The notes below the pieces were generated by a model. It was given only the letters and a program-made list of their open reading frames with translations. It was not told where the DNA came from and searched no databases. Positions 25,938 to 33,333 of a DNA stretch of 64,000 bases are shown piece after piece. The stretch comes from Cyanobacteriota bacterium (GTDB lineage: Bacteria; Acidobacteriota; Vicinamibacteria; Vicinamibacterales; UBA2999): positions 1 to 64,000 of the forward strand of contig JAIEMQ010000023.1 of NCBI GenBank assembly GCA_019752015.1, given 5' to 3'. Position 1 is the first letter of the stretch. Every line of letters starts with the position of its first letter. Made by a program: the position numbers and the translations under genes.

Positions 25938-26549
25938 ATGCGTACGGCAGCCGTGAGTGTGTTTCTGCTGGCGTTGATGGCCGGCACGTCGGAGGCGCAG
26001 GGCAACGGGCGCTACGGCCGCAACCAGGGCATTCCGCCGGGACAGATGCCGCGCGCCGGCATGTGCCGCGTCTGGTACGACAACCTGCCGGCGGGACGGC
26101 AGCCGCGCGAGACGCGCTGCGACCAGGCCGAGCGGATCGCGTCGCGCGATCGCAACGCGCGCGTGATCTACGGCCCTTCGACAGGCTCAGGGCCGTCCCG
26201 AGCATGGTCGAGGGACGGCGACGACTACTACGGATCGCGCAACAATGTTCAGCGCTATCGCGATCGTAACAACAGCAACATCTATCGCGACGATCGCTAC
26301 GGCAACAACACCAATCGCGGTAACGGATACACCACCGTGCCGTACGACAACGGCTATCGCGACGGCCTCGAGAAAGGCCGCGAGGATGCGGGCGACCGCG
26401 ACTCGTACGACCCCGTGCGACACAGCCGGTATCGCAGCGCCGATCGCGGCTACAACAGCCGCTACGGCACGAAGGAGTCGTACAAGCTCGCCTATCGAGA
26501 TGGCTTCGAGGCCGGCTACGCGCAGGCCTATCGCGGTCGCCGCTACTGA
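25938..26549 (+). CDS. secreted arginine/tyrosine-rich protein of unknown function
   Basis: A 203-residue exported protein: signal peptide (MRTAAVSVFLLALMAGTSEAQ), a conserved-looking segment with one cysteine pair (AGMCRVWYDNLPAGRQPRET, then RCDQAERIA), then a low-complexity Arg/Asn/Tyr/Asp-rich region. The C-terminus has two glycine-anchored helices of the form YRDGLEKGREDAGDRDS and YRDGFEAGYAQAYRGRRY. Family A repeat DNA adds GPSTGSGPSRAWSRDG in frame in the middle. I recognise no family. The GGAGG about a dozen bases upstream supports the ATG at 25938, though an ATG at 25917 is possible. Confidence 0.6.
   Translation: MRTAAVSVFLLALMAGTSEAQGNGRYGRNQGIPPGQMPRAGMCRVWYDNLPAGRQPRETRCDQAERIASRDRNARVIYGPSTGSGPSRAWSRDGDDYYGSRNNVQRYRDRNNSNIYRDDRYGNNTNRGNGYTTVPYDNGYRDGLEKGREDAGDRDSYDPVRHSRYRSADRGYNSRYGTKESYKLAYRDGFEAGYAQAYRGRRY
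26171..26218. repeat. palindromic repeat family A, in-frame copy
   Basis: GGCCCTTCGACAGGCTCAGG continuing to CGAGGGACGG, two hairpins. It is nearly identical to the copy at 11043-11088 and is read in the same frame (GPSTGSG). Confidence 0.7.
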
Positions 26550-26576
26550 TCGGCCAGAGCCTGTCTCGCCGTAGCG

Positions 26577-27329
26577 CTATGGCGCGTAGGCGGATGCGAG
26601 GGCGGCAAACGCCGCCTTCCACAGCGCCCGGTATTTTTCGATCGCTTCAGGACCGGGAAGATTCTGCGTCGATGCCACGATCGACGTCTTCCCGGGTCCT
26701 TTCGGGTACAAGTTGAACTGCACGGTGACGTCGTCCCACTTGTATCGATAGCGGGCCTCACCGTTCGGCTTCATCACGAAGCCTTTCGACTTCGGATTCT
26801 TGAGCCCCGTTTCGAGCGCCTTGACGAAACCGGCGTCCGCGCCGCCGCTCCACGCCTTGCGCTGCTTCGCATCGCTCAGCGATTTCACCAGCGCCGGCAC
26901 TTTCGCGGCGATCACCTTCGACACCGACACTTCGAACGAGCCGTCGCACTTCTGGTTCATCACGCGCTTGCCGCGCGCGCGCTCGTAGGCAACGACAATG
27001 CCCTGGCAGTACCAGCCGGGCACTTGGTACTTCTCGTAGAGATGTTCGGTGAGCGCGGTGTGGCCTTTGTCGACGCCGCCGAAGCGATCCATCACGTCAA
27101 ACCAGTGCGCGAGATCGTGGCCGGTCTTTTCGATGGTCTTCGCGTCAGAGAGACCGCCCTTCGCCTGCGCGACCGCCGGGATCTTCGCTCGTAGAGGCGG
27201 GTCTTCAGACCCGCCCTTGGCCGGTTGATTCAGCTCGCGAAGGATGTGACGGCGGGCGGTCGTATATCGCTCACCGGTCTTCGCGGCGCGGGCACGGATG
27301 GTTTGCTTGAGAGCTCTGGCTCGAGTCAT
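26577..27329 (-). CDS. DUF4287-like protein with C-terminal extension
   Basis: A 250-residue cytoplasmic protein. The middle (GLSDAKTIEKTGHDLAHWFD, then HTALTEHLYEKYQVPGWYCQGIVVAYERARG) resembles DUF4287. The C-terminal third (YRYKWDDVTVQFNLYPKGPGKTSIVASTQ) looks like a START/AHSA1-type strand segment. The N-terminus is basic and carries an in-frame hairpin repeat encoding AKGGSEDPPLRA. The ATG at 27329 has AAGGA eight bases upstream; a GTG seven codons before is less likely. Function unknown. The 245 bases upstream, to 27574, hold no gene I can support. Confidence 0.6.
   Translation of the reverse strand: MTRARALKQTIRARAAKTGERYTTARRHILRELNQPAKGGSEDPPLRAKIPAVAQAKGGLSDAKTIEKTGHDLAHWFDVMDRFGGVDKGHTALTEHLYEKYQVPGWYCQGIVVAYERARGKRVMNQKCDGSFEVSVSKVIAAKVPALVKSLSDAKQRKAWSGGADAGFVKALETGLKNPKSKGFVMKPNGEARYRYKWDDVTVQFNLYPKGPGKTSIVASTQNLPGPEAIEKYRALWKAAFAALASAYAP
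27191..27215. repeat. hairpin repeat family D, in frame
   Basis: GTAGA followed by a perfect 9-bp stem GGCGGGTCT/AGACCCGCC with a two-base loop. It is read as part of KGGSEDPPLRA in the DUF4287-like protein. Confidence 0.6.
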
Positions 27330-27574
27330 GACGGATCCTTCTCTGGCCACACGACCCCCAGCCCCCGCCTGCTGGTCACGTGACCGGAAAGACCCACGTT
27401 AAGAAAGCCCGGGGATGTGAACCCCTTTGCCCCGATGAACAGCCCCGCGGAGGAGGGCCAGGTCGAGGTGTGGCGCCAGGCCAGCGCCAGCCACAAATTA
27501 GACACAGATCAGGCGCGGATTTCAAGATGTCGATCTTTAGTCCCTCCGTTCGACGTGTGGGCAGGAGGCCGAAA

Positions 27575-27961
27575 ATGACAGGAAAAACTCAATATCGGAC
27601 GGGAATCGTGCTGACGGCGCTGCCGGTCATGTTCCTGATCTTCGACAGCGTCATCAAGTTTTCGGGAATGCCGATTGTCAGTCAGTCGATGACGGAGCTG
27701 GGCTATCCGGTGGATGCCGCGCTCACGATCGGGCTGATCGAAATCGTGTGTCTCGCGCTCTACGTCGTGCCGCGGACGTCGGTGCTTGGGGCGGTGCTCC
27801 TCACCGGCTATCTCGGCGGCGCGATCGCGACGCACGTGCGCGTCGGCAATCCGCTCTTCTCGCACGTGCTGTTTCCGACCTACATCGCGGCGCTGCTGTG
27901 GGCGGGATTGTTTCTGCGCGAACAGCGGCTGCGCGTGCTGCTACCGCTGCGCGCGGCGTAG
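27575..27961 (+). CDS. DoxX-like membrane protein
   Basis: A 128-residue protein of four membrane segments (IVLTALPVMFLIFDSVIKF, ALTIGLIEIVCLALYVV, SVLGAVLLTGYLGGAIATHV, VLFPTYIAALLWAGLFL), matching small DoxX-like proteins. The motif GYLGGAIATHVRVGNP is characteristic. The family has loose links to redox and thiosulfate metabolism; no specific role is evident. AGGAGG seven bases upstream fixes the ATG at 27575. It converges with the TonB gene. Confidence 0.85.
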   Translation: MTGKTQYRTGIVLTALPVMFLIFDSVIKFSGMPIVSQSMTELGYPVDAALTIGLIEIVCLALYVVPRTSVLGAVLLTGYLGGAIATHVRVGNPLFSHVLFPTYIAALLWAGLFLREQRLRVLLPLRAA

Positions 27962-27963
27962 AG

Positions 27964-28737
27964 TCAACGAACGTTGAACATCAACTCGATCGTCACGACG
28001 ACGGGGACCGGTTTGCCGTTGAGACGTCCGGGACGGAAGCGCCAGCGCCGCGCGGCGGCGAGCGCTTCCTGATCGAGGCCGAAGCGGCGATCGAGCGAGC
28101 GGATGATGCGCGCGTCGCCGACGGTGCCGTCGGGGAGGACGATGCATTCGACCATGGCAACGCCCTGGATGCGGGCCTGCATTGCCTCCACGGTGTACTT
28201 CGGCGCGACGCGCTCGATCAGTGTCGGCATCGTGACGCCGGGGCCATACGGCGTGGTGCCGTCACCGAAGCCGGGGCCGCGTCTGGTCCCGAGACCGCCG
28301 GGCTCGTCGCCGGGGCCTGTCCCGACGTTCGCGTCTCCGGGTCCAGCCGACGTGCCGTGGGTCTCGATCGCTCCGGGGATCATCTGCATTGCGTCACCGA
28401 TCGGCTTGACCGGCAGCGCGGTGATCTCGTCGGGCGGCTCGATCATCGAAGTCGTCGACTGCGATGGCGGCGCCGTTGCGGATGACTGGTCCCGGCCGAC
28501 CGCTCGCACACGCCGCGGCGGTGTGATTGCCTTCTCGCCGCCGCCGTCGCGTCCACCACCGTTGGCATCGTCGTGTGGCACCCAAATCAGCGTGCTTGGA
28601 ATGAGCGCGGTCGCGCGCGTCGCAGCGTCCTGGACAGGAGACATCCGAAAGACCGCGAGGAGCGCGCACAACACCGCAACATGTAGTGCGGCGGACGCCG
28701 TCACGCCCACGCTGCGCTCACTCGTGTGCATCGCCAT
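27964..28737 (-). CDS. TonB-family energy transducer
   Basis: About 257 residues. An N-terminal membrane anchor (VGVTASAALHVAVLCALLAVF) leads into a long Gly/Pro-rich periplasmic linker (GPGDANVGTGPGDEPGGLG) and a C-terminal TonB domain (PKYTVEAMQARIQGVAMVEC, VLPDGTVGDARIIRS, ALAAARRWRFRPG). TonB proteins transmit proton-motive force from ExbB/ExbD to outer-membrane receptors, or work with other partners; no exbBD lies here. A broken TonB-dependent receptor is encoded at 57-60 kb. The start is uncertain between the ATG at 28737 and a GTG six codons upstream; neither has a ribosome site. Confidence 0.85.
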   Translation of the reverse strand: MAMHTSERSVGVTASAALHVAVLCALLAVFRMSPVQDAATRATALIPSTLIWVPHDDANGGGRDGGGEKAITPPRRVRAVGRDQSSATAPPSQSTTSMIEPPDEITALPVKPIGDAMQMIPGAIETHGTSAGPGDANVGTGPGDEPGGLGTRRGPGFGDGTTPYGPGVTMPTLIERVAPKYTVEAMQARIQGVAMVECIVLPDGTVGDARIIRSLDRRFGLDQEALAAARRWRFRPGRLNGKPVPVVVTIELMFNVR

Positions 28738-28776
28738 GGTCTTTGGACACCGCACGGGTGAAATTGGTCTTCGTGT

Positions 28777-29313
28777 TCAAACAACCAGTCGTTGAACGCG
28801 ACCTGTGAGATTCACGTCTCCGATCGACACGTACAGCTCTCTGTCAGTGATCGACGCGCCGAACGCCATGCGTCGATCCAGGCGAGAGACGAGCTCCGCG
28901 ATCAGCGTGCGATCGATAGCGTAAATCTCCAGCGCATCAGCACGATGGATGCTGGCGGACGCGAGTCCCTTTAGCCACTGCGCATATTCCTTGTGGCAGT
29001 ACACCGCCACACGCTCGGCCGCTTTCGACGCCTTGTGCAGCCGCGCCGAGTCGGGCGTGCCGATGTCGATCCAAGTGACGATTTTTCCCGTGAGGTCGCG
29101 GACGGAGATCATCGGCTCTTCCGGCTCGGACACGCCGCGTGAGAAATCGATGCCGTCGCGAAATTCCAGCAAATACGCGAGTACGCGCCCGATCAGGTAT
29201 TCGTCGGACTCGGACGGATGCTGTGCCGCTCTGATCGAGACGGTCTCGTAGACGCCGCGATCGTTGTCGGACAAATCGACGTCAAAGTTGTAGATTGTTG
29301 CGGTGAGCGCCAT
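28777..29313 (-). CDS. yaeQ: YaeQ-family protein
   Basis: A 178-residue protein of the YaeQ family, a PD-(D/E)XK-nuclease-like fold. The opening ALTATIYNFDVDLSDNDRGVYETV, the HPSESDEYLIGRVLAYLLEF segment, GVSEPEEPMISVRDLTG, WIDIGTPDSARLHKASKAA and the late DRELYVSIGD are all family landmarks. Length matches E. coli YaeQ (about 181). Function is not settled. Its ATG shares the CATG tetramer with the start of the divergent lipoprotein-like reading frame. Confidence 0.9.
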   Translation of the reverse strand: MALTATIYNFDVDLSDNDRGVYETVSIRAAQHPSESDEYLIGRVLAYLLEFRDGIDFSRGVSEPEEPMISVRDLTGKIVTWIDIGTPDSARLHKASKAAERVAVYCHKEYAQWLKGLASASIHRADALEIYAIDRTLIAELVSRLDRRMAFGASITDRELYVSIGDVNLTGRVQRLVV

Positions 29314-29913
29314 GAAGACATCTAGTTTACGTGTTGCAGCCGTCGTCCTGGCCGCGGTCTCGGTCGGCTGCTCGATCATCTGAAGAGCCCGCGGGCGCAC
29401 ATCGTCGGCTATTCGCTTGGCGCGATGATCGCCGGACGCATCATCGTCACCGATCCCGATCGCCTGATGAGCGTCGCGTTCATCGGCGCGCATCCGCGGC
29501 GCACGCTCAACGACTACGACCGGACGTTCATCGAGGAATCGATCAAGGAGCTGGAGAGCGACCTGCCGTTCCGATCGCTCGCCGCGGTCCTGCAAACGCC
29601 CGGCGCGCCAACACCGTCGGACGGTGAGCTTCGCAAGATGGTGGCGCCTCTCGTCGCGGCGAATGATGTGAAGGCGCTGGCGGCGATGTGGCGGGGAGGC
29701 GCGTTCCTGCTGACCACCGACGCCGCGCTAAAGTCCGCGAAGTTGCCGATGATGGAGATCGTCGGCACGCTCGACCTCTCTGTGTCCGAGGTCGAGCCGC
29801 TGAAGAAAGCGCATCCGCAGATCAAGATGCTCGTGCTCGAAGGCGCGACGCACGGCGGCGAGCAGGGTGTGCTGCGCCGTGCTGAAACGCTGCCCGCGCA
29901 AATGATCTGTTGA
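29312..29913 (+). pseudogene. alpha/beta hydrolase with deleted N-terminal half of the domain
   Basis: A short frame from the ATG at 29312 encodes a signal/lipoprotein leader (SSLRVAAVVLAAVSVGCS) and stops after 23 codons. In another frame, starting at about 29360, RLLDHLKSPRAHIVGYSLGA runs on to GVLRRAETLPAQMIC. This is the second half of an alpha/beta hydrolase with the GYSLGA nucleophile elbow and a final ATHGG histidine. The part normally between (oxyanion strand and first helices, perhaps 80 residues) is gone and the frames do not match, so the gene is dead unless the assembly is wrong. Confidence 0.75.
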
Positions 29914-30004
29914 TCTTGTGACCTGATGATCTCTTGATCAGATCAACAGATCACGAGATCAACAGATCAACAGATCAACAGATCAACAGATCAACAGATC
30001 AACA
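29908..30004. repeat. GATCAACA tandem repeat with inverted arm
   Basis: Six perfect units of GATCAACA run from 29957 to 30004. Just upstream, GATCTGTTGATCTTGTGA is the near-perfect reverse complement of TCACGAGATCAACAGATC at 29951-29968 (one mismatch), so the array can fold into a long hairpin. It separates two broken genes. Confidence 0.85.
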
Positions 30005-30007
30005 GAT

Positions 30008-30577
30008 TCAAAACCTCCCGTCGCCGCCCTTGAATCGCAGCGTCTGCAGCGGCACCTGGATTTCGACGACGTAGCCGTCGCTGGTGGTTTTTGCGACGCT
30101 GTACCAGACGACGTCCGCATCGAACTGTTCGCCGGATGCCGACGTATTGATCGCGTCCATCTGGCTGCCGCTCGGATTCGAGAACAGGTGATACGCCGAC
30201 TGGCCGGTCCCGGCCGAATCGAGGCTCATCGCGATCCAGTCGTCATTGAACGAGCTGTCGCGGCGGCTGACGTTGGTACGGATCTTCGCCGGTTCGTTGT
30301 CGAAGCAATGAAACGCGAAGTAGACGTTGCGACCGTCGTAGGCAACCCGCACTTCCGTCCGGTAGGCCTCGGGCATCCGGTCGCCGCGATTCGGGCTGTA
30401 GGACGCCCATTGATCCAGCGTCATCGGCAGCGGCGCAATCTTCCACGCCTCGTCGTCCAGGATGCCGTCGATTTTCGGCGCCGCGCTGACGCGGGAGACG
30501 GGAATATCGGCGGCGGGCTGCGCCCACGCCGGTGCGGTTAGCGACAGCAGGAAAGCGACGGTCGCGAATGTTCTCAT
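30008..30577 (-). pseudogene. CBM9-like/DUF5916-type protein, cut short at the C-terminus
   Basis: A 189-residue remnant: signal peptide (MRTFATVAFLLSLTAPAWAQ) and a family 9-like carbohydrate-binding domain (APKIDGILDDEAWKIAPL, VRVAYDGRNVYFAFHCFD, NDDWIAMSLDS, VVEIQVPLQTLRFKGGD). In full-length DUF5916 proteins this domain is followed by several hundred residues of outer-membrane barrel. Here the frame ends at RFKGGDGRF, directly beside the GATCAACA array, so the barrel seems lost. It could still be a secreted binding protein. Its ATG overlaps the upstream stop (TGATG). Confidence 0.65.
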
Positions 30578-31056
30578 CACTGTTTCAAGGGCCCGAGCGG
30601 GCTCGGGTCGCACTTGCTCTCGAGCGTATAGACACCGCCGGCGATCTTCCAGCCCTCGCCGGTCTTGATCAGATCGAACTGATCGATGCCGCAGTGACTG
30701 AGCTTGCCGTCGATCCAGAAGTCGTAGGGCGCCCGGACCGACGCAATCAGGCCGCTGATACGGACTTCGGGATTCCAGATGCGCTCCTGCATCTTCTGTT
30801 TCGACGCTTTCAGGTCGGCGAAATATTCCTCGTTGGAAAAAGCGCGCACGTCGGGCGTGCCGTCGCGCATGCGCATCGCGTGGAAGCGGCCCTGCTCCTG
30901 CAGCACGGCGCGCGCGCCCTCGATGTCCTTCGCGGTCATGGTGTCGAAAAACATTTGCACAGTCTTCAACACCGCGTCCTGCTCGGTATTGGAAGATTGC
31001 GCTGCTGCCATTCCGGTCATCAACATCACAGCGGACACGATCGCGATGGTGCGCAT
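30577..31056 (-). CDS. secreted SnoaL/NTF2-like protein
   Basis: A 159-residue protein with a signal peptide (MRTIAIVSAVMLMTGMAAAQ) and an NTF2/SnoaL-like cone fold: AVLKTVQMFFDTMTAKDIEG opening helices, RISGLIASVRAPYDFWIDG strands and GEGWKIAGGVYTLE at the end. These domains bind small ligands or act as isomerases/cyclases; here function is unknown. It is first in a two-gene operon with the CBM9-like remnant (TGATG overlap). A TATGCT box six bases before the ATG suggests a leaderless mRNA. Confidence 0.75.
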   Translation of the reverse strand: MRTIAIVSAVMLMTGMAAAQSSNTEQDAVLKTVQMFFDTMTAKDIEGARAVLQEQGRFHAMRMRDGTPDVRAFSNEEYFADLKASKQKMQERIWNPEVRISGLIASVRAPYDFWIDGKLSHCGIDQFDLIKTGEGWKIAGGVYTLESKCDPSPLGPLKQ

Positions 31057-31062
31057 CGGCGG

Positions 31063-31068
31063 AGCATA
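31063..31068 (-). promoter_or_regulatory. -10 box TATGCT, leaderless type
   Basis: Minus-strand TATGCT lies exactly six bases before the ATG of the SnoaL-like gene. Confidence 0.5.
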
Positions 31069-31093
31069 GCGCATACTTGAAGACAGGTCGTTC

Positions 31094-31624
31094 GTGCCCA
31101 AGCTCCTCCCGCCACTGCGTGATCGCATCAAGCCTGGAGTCCGCATCCTCTTCGTCGGCATCAATCCCGGCATTCGCTCCTCGCTGACCGGCCATCACTT
31201 CGCCGGCTTCTCGAATCGTTTCTGGAACCTGCTGTTCGAATCAGGCCTCGTTCCCGAACGCATCACGTATCAAGACGACGACCGGCTGCCGGAGTTTGGC
31301 TACGGGATCACGAACATCGTGCCGCGGCCGACGCCGGGCATCGATACGATCGCGAAGCACGAATATCCCGCCGGCCGCTTGCGGCTGCGGCGCAAGATCC
31401 TCCGCTACAAACCGGTGATTGTCGCGATGGTTGGCGTGACCGTGTATCGCGCGATGTTTCCGGAGCGCAAAGGCGCAGTCACGCTGGGGCCGCAACCGGA
31501 GCGGATCGGCACCACGGAAGTGTTCGTGCTGCCGAATCCCAGCGGCCGTAATGCGAACTTCAGTTATGCGGAGATGCTCGCCGCATTCCGCAAACTGAAG
31601 CGACGGGCTACTTCCCGCTCGTGA
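31094..31624 (+). CDS. mug: G/U mismatch-specific uracil-DNA glycosylase (Mug family)
   Basis: A 176-residue family 2 uracil-DNA glycosylase. The active-site motif GINPG (residues 24-28, with the catalytic asparagine) and the DNA-intercalation motif LPNPSGRNANFSY (about 149-161) are both present. It removes uracil and ethenocytosine from mismatches in base-excision repair. Length matches E. coli Mug (168). The start is a GTG without a clear ribosome site. Its 3' end overlaps the convergent PEGA protein gene by 17 bases. Confidence 0.92.
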   Translation: MPKLLPPLRDRIKPGVRILFVGINPGIRSSLTGHHFAGFSNRFWNLLFESGLVPERITYQDDDRLPEFGYGITNIVPRPTPGIDTIAKHEYPAGRLRLRRKILRYKPVIVAMVGVTVYRAMFPERKGAVTLGPQPERIGTTEVFVLPNPSGRNANFSYAEMLAAFRKLKRRATSRS

Positions 31625-32588
31625 TGACTTTGCTGATGTCGCAGCCGGGACGCAGGATCGCGGCGGTCGGCGCGACGTTCCCCATGTAGCAACCGGGGAT
31701 GAAATAGATCGGCGCCTTCGACGCCGGGGCGCTCGACGGACTCGACGCGCCCGGGACCGGCACCGGCGTCGCCGGCGCCCGTTCCAATACGCCGCGATAT
31801 ACCGTCGTGCGATCCGCAACGATCGGCGTGTCGAAAACGAGCGTGCGATATCCGGGAGCGCGCAGCTCGATGCGGCGGGGGCCAGGACGCAGCTCGAACT
31901 CGTCGCCGAGATCATCCGGCGTGCCGACGAAGAGCCCATCGACGAAAATCTGCAGCGTATCTCGCGGCTCGACTTCGAGCCGCAGCCATCCGACTGCCTC
32001 TCCGGCCGGCGGCGGCGCGGGTGCAACCGTCATCGGCGGCGCCGGCGCCGGGTAGGTCGTCGGCGGCATCACGCCATACGACAGCGTGGGGTTCGGAGCG
32101 AAATAACGATACGGCGGCAGCGCGTAAACGATCGGCGGCTGACTCCGGTGGTGCGACTGCGGGGTCCTGGCGAGGCGCCGCGCGTCGCGCTCCTGATCGA
32201 GTATCACGCGCGCCGGATTCTTCTGTTCCCAGACCGGCACCTGCTTCTGCTCCCACGACGGAACCCGTTTCTGCTCCCACCAAGGCGTCTGTCGCTGTTC
32301 CCACCATGGCTGCGGCGCCGGCTGCGCGGGCGGCAGGCCCATCGGGGCCAGGCCGGATGAACGATCGCCCTGACCGCCGTTGCCGTGATCGTTCTGGCGG
32401 TCGCTCGCACGATCGTTTCGATGCTCGCTTTGCCCGTTCGTCGCATGCTGGTTTAAACGCGCCTCCGAACCAGTGGCCGAACGACTGCTCGAACTTGCGG
32501 TACTGCCGCGACCCGCGCGGATATTGGTCTGGGCGCCGATGGTTGCAGGGAGCGCGAGCAGGACGGCAAGCAGACAGATGTATCGCAT
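31608..32588 (-). CDS. secreted PEGA-domain protein with WEQK repeats
   Basis: A 326-residue exported protein: signal peptide (MRYICLLAVLLALPATIGAQ), a polar Asn/Gln/Ser region, four tandem copies of a unit like QTPWWEQKR (about residues 94-125), a Pro-rich segment, then a PEGA domain (LEVEPRDTLQIFVDGLFVG, RPGPRRIELRAPGYRTLVF) near residues 205-255. The end (YFIPGCYMGNVAPTAAILRP then GCDISKVITSGK) has two cysteines that could pair. PEGA domains bind surface glycans in other proteins. No named full-length family is recognised. Confidence 0.8.
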   Translation of the reverse strand: MRYICLLAVLLALPATIGAQTNIRAGRGSTASSSSRSATGSEARLNQHATNGQSEHRNDRASDRQNDHGNGGQGDRSSGLAPMGLPPAQPAPQPWWEQRQTPWWEQKRVPSWEQKQVPVWEQKNPARVILDQERDARRLARTPQSHHRSQPPIVYALPPYRYFAPNPTLSYGVMPPTTYPAPAPPMTVAPAPPPAGEAVGWLRLEVEPRDTLQIFVDGLFVGTPDDLGDEFELRPGPRRIELRAPGYRTLVFDTPIVADRTTVYRGVLERAPATPVPVPGASSPSSAPASKAPIYFIPGCYMGNVAPTAAILRPGCDISKVITSGK

Positions 32589-32691
32589 AGCACTACCCGT
32601 GTCGTCAGGTTGGCACCGCTAAACGACACTTCTATTGTGCCTCATTTTTTGCGATCTGCGCCGTCCCCAAACATCCGTGCGACAGGGAGAA

Positions 32692-32707
32692 AATGGGGAC
32701 AGGCACC
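32692..32707. repeat. short GGGGACAGGCACC element
   Basis: AATGGGGACAGGCACC abuts the start of the AlkB-like gene. A GTCCCC stretch 30 bases upstream is its partial reverse complement. It may be another dispersed element; only one clear copy is in this window. Confidence 0.25.
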
Positions 32708-33286
32708 ATGTCCCTGTCACTCTTCGGCGCGGATTTGCCGCCTGGGTTCTCCCACCGCGATGACTTCATCACTACGGCCGAGGAGGCGGATCTCGCGGCG
32801 CACATCGAGCGCGTCGAGTTCGCGACGTTCGAAATGCGCGGGGTCGTTGCCCGCCGGCGCGTCGCGTTCTTCGGCGCATCCTACGATCGCGCTCCGGCTG
32901 ACGGGCCGTCGCCGCCGATTCCAGAATTCCTGTTCCCGATCCGCGAGCGGCTCGCCGCGTTCGCCGGCGTCCATCCGCAAGACTTCGCCATGGCGCTGAT
33001 CAACGAGTACCGGCCGGGCACGCCGATCGGCTGGCACCGCGACGCGCCGCAATACGACATCATCGCCGGCGTCTCGCTACTGTCGCCGTGCGTGATGCGG
33101 TTGCGGCCGTACGTATCGCCGTCGCAAGCCGCCGCGCAGCAGACGCCCCGCAAAACCACCCACGAAACCGAGCTCCTGCCGCGCTCCGCGTATGTGATCA
33201 AAGGAGAGGCCCGCAGCGGCTACGAGCACAGCATTCCCGCTGTTTCCGCCTTGCGCTACTCGATCACCCTCCGCACCCTGCGCTGA
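32708..33286 (+). CDS. AlkB-like 2-oxoglutarate/Fe(II) dioxygenase
   Basis: About 192 residues with the AlkB fold. The iron ligands are the HxD of GWHRDAP and the later histidine in GYEHSIP; the 2-oxoglutarate arginine is in RYSITLRTL. The substrate lid is short (VVARRRVAFFGASYD). AlkB proteins reverse alkyl damage on DNA or RNA, or act on protein or tRNA. I choose the ATG of MSLSLFGADLP at 32708; an ATG five codons upstream lies inside a repeat-like element. No adaptive-response gene is nearby. Confidence 0.88.
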   Translation: MSLSLFGADLPPGFSHRDDFITTAEEADLAAHIERVEFATFEMRGVVARRRVAFFGASYDRAPADGPSPPIPEFLFPIRERLAAFAGVHPQDFAMALINEYRPGTPIGWHRDAPQYDIIAGVSLLSPCVMRLRPYVSPSQAAAQQTPRKTTHETELLPRSAYVIKGEARSGYEHSIPAVSALRYSITLRTLR

Positions 33287-33333
33287 CCGTTTGGGCGTAG
33301 AATGGCGCCCGCTCGTTTCTGAAGGGAGTTCCG

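Noticed and set aside
27330-27574. possible riboswitch or structured RNA upstream of the DoxX-like gene
   Set aside because: Several GC-rich inverted stretches exist, including GTCACGTGAC, but I could not match the sequence to cobalamin, TPP, ZTP, SRP or other known RNA cores.
29957-30004. CRISPR array
   Set aside because: The repeat unit is eight bases with no spacers; it is a simple tandem repeat with a hairpin arm.
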